Shown here: in pieces, positions 56,841 to 64,000 of the stretch
How the letters are laid out: each line of letters begins with the position of its first letter
Numbering within the stretch: the stretch's first letter is position 1
NCBI GenBank assembly: GCA_039707655.1
Contig: CM077665.1
Coordinates: 293,016,205-293,080,204 of the forward strand
From: Elymus sibiricus
Taxonomy: Eukaryota; Streptophyta; Magnoliopsida; Poales; Poaceae
Reading direction: 5' to 3'
Length of the DNA: 64,000 nucleotides
Translations under genes and position numbers: made by a program
The notes under the pieces: generated by a model
What the model was told of the DNA's origin: nothing
Databases searched by the model: none
Seen by the model: the letters and a program-made list of their open reading frames with translations, nothing else

Positions 56841-57028
56841 GGGGTGTCCCACGAGTCAGTAACCGCTCCAAGTAACGGTCAAAGGCTTTGACCCAACGGC
56901 ACACCCCAGTTTGGGCTATTGAGAGGGTGGGTCGCGCGGTGGAGGGGAAAAGTGAGGGCTGCAAAAGAGCGGGGGGGGGGGGGGACTGAGGAGAACTAAG
57001 CAAGGAGGGACACAGAAATAGAAATCCC
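56841..57028. repeat. Right terminal inverted repeat of the Mutator-like element
   Basis: Pairs with 11332-11512. It includes a run of 15 G (56970-56984) absent from the left copy. Ends GAAATAGAAATCCC, followed by the TSD TATTTCATT. Confidence 0.85.
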
Positions 57029-57288
57029 TATTTCATTTTGCTTTTATATCATCTATCTCTATCAAGATTCAATCCTTGCAAGTAACGAGTTGAAGGGGCT
57101 TGACAACCCTCTTGCCCGTGTTGGGTGCAAGTGTTTGGTTTTCTATGTGTAGGTGTTGTTGAAAGGAGTTTGCTTGGTTCTCCTATTGGTTCGATAACCT
57201 TGGTTTTCGCTGAGCGAAATACTTTTCTCTACTATATTGCATCTCCTCTCCTCTTCGGGGAAAATCCCAACGCAGCTCACAAGTAGCA
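57029..57288 (+). repeat. C1 3' LTR, last part
   Basis: Starts with the TSD copy and continues exactly where the LTR broke off at 11331, matching 2380-2626. Ends CAAGTAGCA. Confidence 0.88.
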
Positions 57289-57832
57289 GTGTTTCATACG
57301 ACCACTCACGCCCGTTTGTGCGGTCGTATGACACTCTCGCCGAAACCAGCCACAATTTACAGAACTGAAGACGGCCTTTCTAATGAGGGCCAGCGTCCGT
57401 TTTTGTGGTCGTTTGAATTTTTGACAAGAAGCGTCCGCGAAAACAGAGAGAAAGACGACCTTTTGGACAAGCGCCAACGCCCGTCCGAGCACCCGTTTCT
57501 TCCTCTGCCCGACAGGCTTCGGATAATCAGGTTTAACGATGGTGTTTTAAACGAGCGCGTGCACCCGTTTAAGCATCCATTTTAGGTAAGTAAACCCTAT
57601 ATCGGCTGATGTGAACATGAGACGGCCTTCTATACGGACGCTCACGCCCTTATGAGCACCCGTTTCGCCTGTTTTTTCATAAAAATAAGCCGTCGACACT
57701 GTGATGTCTTCTTCTTCCTCCTCCCAATGCCCAAAGCTCTAACATATCTCTCTCAAACCCAAACAAAAATCCTCCAAAACTTTCGTTTCTTTGCGGATTT
57801 TCGTTCTTTTGATCCATGCATCTTCATCCTTG
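57289..57832 (+). other. Upstream region and 5' leader of the ORF1-like gene
   Basis: No ORF is convincing. Three copies of G(A/T)GCACCCGTTT (near 57487, 57559 and 57655) and several CG-rich spaced repeats are seen. A TATA-like CATAAAAATAAG near 57676 precedes a pyrimidine-rich leader. Confidence 0.4.
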
Positions 57833-58049
57833 GTGAGTTTCTCCTCCGATCCATGGTTTATTAGCAAGTTTTGGTGGTGGTTTCATCAATTTTCATATCC
57901 TAGATGAGATGCATAATATTTATGATTTCCGGTCGATTTGCATGTTAGGATTCAAAGTAGTAATAGCTTAGAATCGATCTTAGGTAGTATTAGAACCCGA
58001 TCCCCACGTTAAACTTACATTTTTCTGTTGTTATTTTTGTTGTGTGTAG
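57833..58049 (+). other. Probable 5'-UTR intron of the ORF1-like gene
   Basis: Donor TTG/GTGAGT and acceptor TGTGTGTAG/A bound 217 bp of T-rich DNA, and the ATG follows 3 bp later. Similar in layout to 26359-26564 in element A. Confidence 0.5.
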
Positions 58050-58052
58050 AAA

Positions 58053-59190
58053 ATGATGAGACCAGCGATTGCCGCCGGGAAGAGTGTCATGGGCTCGCGC
58101 TCTAAGCGTGCCCGGAACGAGGGAGATGAACTCCATGCTGTTGTGAACAAGGACTTCCAACTCGTGAACAACTGGGGGATGACCCCCATGAAGTGGAAGT
58201 GTGACGCATTCTTTGAGTCCCAATGGCTTCACAACGACTTCGCATGGCTTGCGGACAACGTTGGGATGGGATTTTTGGGCAACTTCCATTACCTCACGTA
58301 TCACAACATCACCATGGAGCTCCTCTCATCCTTCTCCCACACTCTCGATGACTCGAGGGTGGCACCGAGCTGCTCATTCATACTCGGAGGAGTTCAACGC
58401 ACCATGAAACTGGAGCAGTTCTGCAATGCCTTTGATTTTGTGAACCAAGGGGTTCATGACACTAGGGGCATGCCGGTTGCTGACGCGTTGGGTTCATGGG
58501 AACTCATCTCCGTCAAGGATGAGCATGACCTCTCCGGGAGGAAGGTATCGTGTATCCAAAACCCCGCCATTCGTTACTTCATGATTTTTATTGCCAACAC
58601 TATTTTTGGTAGGGAGAACCTTGGGGGTATGTCGAGCTATGACATGTGCGTGCTCCATGCAGCACTCCACCCCAAGCCTAACTTGGGAGCTTTTCTTATA
58701 CATCACCTCGGTAGGCAGCACAAGCAGTTGATGGGGACTATTGTTTTGGGAGGCGTAGTGACTCGGCTTGCCGAGCACCTTGGCCTCGATCCTGATGTGA
58801 TGTCGCACGTCCCAGGTCCTATGGCACTCAACCATAGGATCATGACCAACACTCACTTCATTGGGCCTGTGCCCGGGGAGCATTGCTACAATTGCCCCCC
58901 TACCTAACACGCACACTGTTTATGTTCGCTTGCCCTTGCCGCAAGAATTTACTGTTTCTATGCGTGATATGTGGGTACTCTCTATTAACGAGATCAACGA
59001 GTGCCGGCACGAGGCTGGTTTCGGGAACATTGCTCAAACCGAGCCCGCTCCAGAGTGGGACGCTGCAGCAGCAGGTCCGGCCCACGGTTGAGATGCATGG
59101 GGTAACGCCTCTCAACTTTCCACCACAGGCTACCCCACATGTCCAATATGGGCAACTTCAAGATTTTGTGCCCAGGTATGAGTTTCGGTA
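58053..59190 (+). pseudogene. Athila-ORF1-like gene, frameshifted and cut by a Copia element
   Basis: The main frame, 58053-58907, starts MMRPAIAAGKSVMGSRSKRA. The core has FLGNFHYLTYHNITMELLSS, MKLEQFCNAFDFVNQG, AIRYFMIFIANTIFGRENLG and DMCVLHAALHPKPNLGAFLI, corresponding in order to the A protein at 25400-26332 and to the Athila ORF1 / plant transposon protein domain. A frameshift near 58900 leads into PLPQEFTVSMRDMWVLSIN, and another near 59090 into a Pro/Gln-rich tail, broken at 59190 by the Copia LTR. No gag, protease or LTR is seen next to it. Function unknown. Confidence 0.7.
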
Positions 59191-60536
59191 TGTTGGAGAT
59201 ATGCCCTAGAGACAATCATGTGATGATTTCATTTCATATGTACTCATGAGTATTTTGTATTGTCCTTGAACATCATCAGTGATATGTATCAATAAGTATG
59301 TGACTTATTTGTGAGACTATATATTGTATGATGATTGTTCTAATAGTCCCTAGTTGTTAAGGTTATGCGGAAACATATCCTTACTAGTATACGATTGAGT
59401 TGATGACTATGTTTCACAAGTCATGTGCATAGAGATGCTAAACTGATAGTATGGACTCAGGGATTGAGATCACCGAGTCGGACAGACCCACTTTGAGACA
59501 CAACGAGATATTGTCATCTGTTAGTCTCAAGTACAATGTATAAGCCATGTCCTAGACCTGAGGTCCTCGCATGTTCTCGGGATGAGGATCAACTTACTTA
59601 GGGTCTATCAAACGCTACTCCGTAACTGGGTAGTTATAAAGGTAGCTTTCGGGTGAGTCGTGCGACATGCCGCGGGACATGGTTGACCAAGATGGGATTT
59701 TCCCCTCCATAAGGAGAGATATTCTCTGGGCCCTCACGAGTGATCAGATTCAGAAATCATAGCCATGCGACATGGGTTAAGTGTTAACCCGGTTCGGTAA
59801 TCTGCATCACGGTTTCGAGAAGAGATGTCGAGCTACCACAAGGGTGACAAGTACTCGCCTTCAGCTCGATGACATATATCATGAGGCAAAAGGAATGTTG
59901 TATATGACACATTGTCGAGGTTCGTCTAACGACTTTGCGCACACATGGGAGTTGGCACGTTCTGCTAGGAGCCGCTACCGACTATCGACCCGGGTCGTGT
60001 CCATGTGTACGTGCACCTATAGGGTCACACACTTAAGGGATTGCTGCCCATTTGGATTGGATCCGAATGGAAAATGGGACTAGACTCGTCGTGGGCCTCA
60101 GGTGTTGAGCCCACCTTGGAGGTCTATATAAAGGGGAGTGGGCGCACCTTTCAGGGTTGATTCCTTTTCTCTCCTTGACAGCCACCGCCACTCCCCACGC
60201 CACCATGTCGTGCGTCGGACCTAGCAGTCCGCCTCCCGACGCTGCCCCCGTATGTGTGGATACCTTTTGAGGCATCACATCTGTGGTGCTTGGACGAACC
60301 GTTCGAGGGATCCACGAGGACCTGTTCATGGGAGACCACTGCTCGTGGGAGATCGGCTACAGGAGGAGGAGACGAATCGGCTGATCGACTACACGCATCA
60401 CCAACTCTACTTCCGCTGTGGTGACTGTGCGTCTAGTGGTAAACCCGATCTCGTGATCTATTTGCAGTAGCATGATCTTGGGTGCGTGGTAGAAAATTTT
60501 ATTTGGCGCTAGCGTAGCGTACCGCGTGTTCCAACA
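59191..60536 (+). repeat. Copia 5' LTR
   Basis: 1346 bp, TGTTGGAG to GTTCCAACA, with a TATA box TATATAAA at 60125-60132. Confidence 0.88.
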
Positions 60537-60537
60537 G

Positions 60538-60549
60538 TGGTATCAAAGC
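60538..60549 (+). promoter_or_regulatory. Copia primer binding site (initiator Met tRNA)
   Basis: TGGTATCAAAGC, one change from TGGTATCAGAGC, 1 bp after the LTR. Confidence 0.85.
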
Positions 60550-61911
60550 CTCCACTGTGTGGTGATAGATTCGGTGATTTGCATATGAGATATGTAGATC
60601 GGTTCAGGTGCGGTTCGATGAGATCGGTCGTGCACGTCAGTGTTGAAGTTTGGTTTCGTGATCTTGCTTCCGTGATCGTGATGCAGAGGTCGTGACATGA
60701 ATTACCCCTACCGGTCGGTTTCCTCCATCGGGGTAGACAGTGGAACGTAAATCCAGATGCAGCACGCGAAGATCAATGAGATTGATCGAACCGGAACAAA
60801 GATTGACATTGTGGAAATGTGATTTCCGCAGTGCTGAAATCTGTTTGAGCAGTCATGGTAAAACGGGCATAACTTTTGCATACAAACTCCGTTTTTGCTC
60901 CACGACCTGTCAAACTGAATAGAACGAAAAGATGCATTTGACCTTCAACCACTTTGTCGTTTTCGATGAACTTTTCAAGGTCAAAATCCTCTTGGAAAAT
61001 AGAGTTTTGGACGGTTTTATTTTCGACGGTAGAACGTCTGAATTGTTTTTGCAGGGAATGCTTGTGATTTGGTATAGCCCATGAATGTTGCTTGTAAATT
61101 ATTATATCATGACCTGCGTGTCGTGAGTGTGGCAACCGGCTGGAGCCATATGGTTGTCCCATTATTGTATTAATGACCTATGTGTCAACATGAGATGCCT
61201 TGTGATGTAATTTACTCTCATAGTTGTTAGTTTGTAATAGCATAGTATGTTATGTAACACTTGGCGGTTGACATCGTGGTGTGGAGATGGAGATCACCAC
61301 AAGGGCAACCATGCATGGAGATGGAGATCGCCATGGGCATGGAGCGCACGTGGAGATGGAGATCACCATGCGTTAATGAAAGGGGCTATACCATATCACA
61401 CATATATAAACTGCATGTGAAAGTTTATCCCTTTTATGCGCCCTTCTTTTGCATGATAGATGTTTTAAGTAGGGTGATCCCTCAAAGAATGTCAAGTGAA
61501 ATTGCCTCCCCAATTGCTGCACCATCACATGTTAAGTATTTTTAGTGGTGGGCTTATAAAATTGGGGTGATACTAATTCTCCTTGATGTGGTGTGTTTGT
61601 GTCGGACACTTACGAGCGAAGCATTGGTTACTTGTCGTGGCTATCAAAACAGTTTTGGGCCTCGAGGCATAAGAGTTGGCGTGGCATGAGATGTCCCCAA
61701 CAAACAAGAGTCGTATAGAGATGTGGATCTAGTCTTCTAGCGGTGATGCAAAAGCTCATTGGTTGACATGTGGATCTCGGATCTTGAATCGCTAAGAATC
61801 AACGGAGGGATGTTGATTTTAGTGGGAGTAATGTTCTTATTAAAATGTTTATTTTGAATTACTCTTTATGAATACATGTCTTAGTATATTGCATATTTCT
61901 GTTGTAGATCA
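60550..61911 (+). other. Copia leader, non-coding
   Basis: 1.36 kb without a gene. A minisatellite at 61284-61370 repeats GGAGATGGAGATC three times at a spacing of about 34 bp. Confidence 0.65.
61284..61370 (+). repeat. Minisatellite, GGAGATGGAGATC
   Basis: Three copies of GGAGATGGAGATC(A/G)CCA with variable spacers containing CATGG. Confidence 0.75.
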
Positions 61912-62842
61912 GTGGCACCACCTGCTCAACCCAGTTTTTCGTTGAAATCAATCCTGGAAAAGGATAAACTGAATGGAACAAACTTTACCACCTGGTATAG
62001 AAATCTGAGAATTGTTCTCAGGCATGATAAAAAGGAACATGTTCTAGAGGAACCCCTTCCAGAGGAACCTGCCAAGAATGATAATGCCGCAGCCAGGAAT
62101 GCCCACCAGAAACTCGTTAATGAATCAAACGAGATCAGCTGTCTCATGCTGGTTAGCATGGAGCCCGATCTGCAACATCATTTCAAAAACGTTGAGGCTT
62201 TTGATATGATCGAGAACCTCAAGAGCATGTTTCAGATGCAGGCAAGGATCGAAAGGTTCAACGTCTGGCGATCCTTGATGGATTGTAAGCTGAAAGAGGG
62301 TGATCCACTGAGCCCGCATGTGATCAAGATGATCGGATACATGCAAGCTTTGGATCGGTTAGGCTTCCCACTTGGGGACCAATTGTTCATGGATACAATT
62401 GTGGCTTCTCTTCCGGCCAGCTACGGGACGTTCATCTCATATGCACGGCATGGAAAAGAAGCTCACTTAATTGCGTGTGATGCTAAAAGTGGCAGAGTAG
62501 GATATCAAGAAAGGCGCGCATCAAGTGTTGATGGTGCGGAACACAGCAAAGTTCAAGAAGAGCTGGTCCAAGAAAAAGACTAAGGCAGAGGGCAAGGAAG
62601 CAACTCCTACTATCACCGGTGCGCCCAAGTCTGGACCAAACTCGGGGACCGTTTGTTTTCACTGCAAGGAAACCGGTCACTGGAAGAGGAACTGCAGCAA
62701 GTGGCTTGCCCAGATAGGCAAGAAGACTGGAAGTGTGACTTCTTCTTCAGGTACACTTGTTGTATATGTTATAGACATTTTTTTTGCTGATATTTCTAGT
62801 AGCCCTTGGGTATATGATACCGGATCGGTTGTTCACATATGA
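61912..62842 (+). pseudogene. Copia gag and start of protease, frameshifted
   Basis: The frame opens with GTG at 61912, where related elements have ATG. The gag domain includes SFSLKSILEKDKLNGTNFTT and WRSLMDCKLKEGDPLSPHV. A frameshift near 62480 follows, with a TAG soon after in the original frame. The zinc knuckle CFHCKETGHWKRNC (CX2CX4HX4C) is at 62654-62695 and a protease start with WVYDTGSVVHI (catalytic D-T-G) at about 62806-62838, then a stop. Nothing of integrase or RT follows. Confidence 0.88.
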
Positions 62843-62860
62843 AACTCAATGCATGCTTTG

Positions 62861-63522
62861 GGAGTCTGCTTTTGGGGAGGCGTTGTCCGTTGCTCCTTTA
62901 TCACCAAAGTGGTAACCTGGCCTCTGTCTTGCCCCGTCGTCCTTATCCTGACAGCGGGACGTCATCCACGTGGTGGGTGTAGTGCCCCACGGCTAGCGCC
63001 GTACGCCAAGCCTTGTGAGGCGACCTCGCGAGAGGGCCTCGTGAGGCGATCTGGCGCCTGGTGGTCTTTGTCGGGGCTTGCCCCTCCGGAGGCAGCTCCC
63101 TTAGGGGCGGCCGAAGGAGAGCCGTCTTTCTTGGGCCGGCCTAGCATCGCCGACAGGGCCAACGGCGGACGGGCCGTGGTACCCTGGATCCCACTAGACC
63201 GACAGTTATCACTGGATCGAGAGTTGGACATGAGTCCGATAGCGAAGAGCTGAGATTTCATCTTTTCGAAGAGTCACATAGGACGTACGAGGAGTGATGA
63301 GTAAGTGAATAGGGTCCTATGAGCTGGATGGGGCACAAGACTTAGGGTGGGGCACAAGAGTTGGATGTTGAACTTCATGCCATAGGAGTTACTAGTACAA
63401 ATTGGACACTACTTACATGTTCAAGCATCTTAATCCTGATGAAACAGAGCATCTTAATCCTGATGAAATAGAAAAACTATGAATAAAAGTGTATGAAACC
63501 ATGGTTAGGGAGACGCCGCTAG
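62861..63522. other. Unassigned DNA between the Copia and LINE fragments
   Basis: 62861-63250 is GC-rich with GAGGCGACCTCGCGAGAGGG-type strings that recall the composition of E2. 63250-63522 is AT-richer and holds a direct repeat of 24 bp (GCATCTTAATCCTGATGAAA twice, about 63427-63473). No gene is supported. The second part may be decayed LINE sequence. Confidence 0.4.
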
Positions 63523-64000
63523 CTACCCAATATCCATCTCTATAATATTGTGCAGTGTAAGGAGGCTTATGTGGCTATAGTATTACAATGTACTCCTCTA
63601 AATATACAATTCCGGAGATCCCTGGCAGGAGATCAATGGAAAGCGTGGTTGCATCTAGTCAGAAGGTTGATGGATATCGACCTCTCTGATGAGGCCGATA
63701 GGATTCATTGGAAATTAAATAAGAATGGCATATTTTCAGTGAAATCTATGTATTTAGATCCAATTGACATAGGCCCAATCCTAAAATCTTTGCACATTTG
63801 GAAGGTCAAAGTTCCGTTAAGAATCAAAGTCTTCATGTGTTTTTTTCACAAGGAGGTGATTCTAACGAAAGATAATTTGGCAAAACATAACTGGGAGGGT
63901 AGTCAAAGATGCAACTTTTGTGATCAGAATGAAACAATCAAACACCTCTTTCTTCATTGTCCCATGGCAAGGATTTTATGGCGCGTTGTTCATATAGCCT
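63523..64000 (+). pseudogene. LINE 3'-part ORF, zf-RVT domain, open at window end
   Basis: An open frame from 63523 to the window end reads LPNIHLYNIVQCKEAYVAIV, then WKLNKNGIFSVKSMY, IWKVKVPLRIKVFM, ILTKDNLAKHNWEG and CNFCDQNETIKHLFLHC. This is the zinc-binding region that follows reverse transcriptase in plant non-LTR retrotransposons. There is no start codon of its own, and a likely frameshift near 63539 joins it to upstream codons. The RT domain proper would lie before it and is not seen. Confidence 0.85.

Larger units (their letters stand above)
11332..57028. mobile_element. Mutator-like DNA transposon with a cargo gene, opened by three LTR insertions
   Basis: The left end GGGTTTTCTATTTATGTGCC and the reverse complement of the right end GGGATTTCTATTTCTGTGTC open terminal inverted repeats that stay alignable for about 180 bp. 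The flanks carry a 9-bp TSD, TATTTTATT (11323-11331) and TATTTCATT (57029-57037), one mismatch. The interrupted LTR reads through this site in the C1 5' LTR copy. Nine-bp TSDs and long TIRs starting with G are typical of Mutator-like elements. Without nested insertions the pieces 11332-11718, 19713-20724, 48420-49136 and 55594-57028 total about 3.55 kb. No transposase is visible; the only gene is an unrecognised one split between 19817 and 48622, so it is non-autonomous. Confidence 0.85.
1..57288 (+). mobile_element. C1: outermost non-autonomous gypsy-type LTR retrotransposon, hugely expanded by insertions
   Basis: C1 is read in the sense direction. Seen: a 5' LTR remnant (1951-2626), a tRNA-Asp-type primer site, a broken gag-protease reading frame (2834-3985), a long non-coding 3' region, a purine tract (AACTTGGGGA) just before the 3' LTR at 10049, and a 3' LTR that stops at 11331 and resumes at 57029. 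The first part of the 5' LTR lies before the window, so the TSD of C1 cannot be checked. No reverse transcriptase or integrase is visible. With insertions removed, the visible part is roughly 7 kb. Inferred to be the oldest resident of this nest. Confidence 0.8.
59191..62860 (+). mobile_element. Copia-type LTR retrotransposon, 5' part
   Basis: Starts TGTTGGAGATATGCCCTAGA, similar to the Angela/BARE LTR start. 5' LTR 59191-60536, Met-tRNA primer site, long leader, gag and the beginning of protease. Sequence similarity to Copia stops about 62860, where GC-rich DNA begins, so integrase, RT and 3' LTR are absent here. The preceding 5 bp is CGGTA; the partner TSD is not in the window. Confidence 0.88.

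Overview
This is intergenic DNA from a large grass genome. The LTR termini (TGATACGTCTCCAACGTATC), the tRNA-Asp-type primer sites, Athila-like gag-protease and ORF1 proteins, a Cassandra TRIM and an Angela-like Copia LTR point to a Triticeae species (wheat/barley group). This is inference from recalled repeat families; no search was run. I see no intact host gene, no rRNA or tRNA gene and no CRISPR. Almost every base belongs to a transposable element. Family names are avoided where I could not be sure; local labels are used instead (C1, B1-B3, A, E1, E2, X).

The layout is a nest that can be unpicked from target-site duplications (TSDs). The outermost layer is C1, a sense gypsy-type LTR element running from the window start to 57288. 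Its 5' LTR is invaded by a small solo LTR (7-1950), itself invaded by a solo LTR (11-1532, TSD GTGTC). Its internal part is invaded by E1 (5812-9045, TSD CTGGT). Its 3' LTR is split by a Mutator-like DNA transposon (11332-57028) with inverted repeats of about 180 bp and a 9-bp TSD.

The Mutator-like element is only about 3.55 kb once insertions are removed. It carries an unrecognised, decayed gene and has been opened three times: by B1 (11719-19707, antisense, TSD CCTCC), by B3 (20725-48414, antisense, TSD CGAAT) and by E2 (49137-55588, TSD CCTAT). B3 holds A (21105-42010, antisense). A in turn holds a Cassandra element (21426-22108, TSD GGTGA), X (27484-30081) and B2 (32589-40567, sense, TSD CTCCC). 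The nest is five layers deep.

To the right of C1 (57289 onward) lie an Athila-ORF1-like gene with a probable 5'-UTR intron (to 59190), a Copia element that interrupts it (59191 to about 62860, 5' LTR, gag and start of protease only), an unassigned GC-rich stretch, and a LINE fragment that runs off the window end.

C1, B1, B2 and A encode at most gag plus aspartic protease. None has reverse transcriptase or integrase, so they look non-autonomous, and every coding region except possibly short ones carries stops or frameshifts. B3 keeps the same LTRs, leader and 3' region but has an unrelated ORF in place of gag-protease. Recurrent non-coding structures stand out: a hairpin upstream of the TATA box in every TGATACGTCTCC-type LTR, a hairpin just after the gag-protease stop, and a tandem array built on TGCTTCACTTA.
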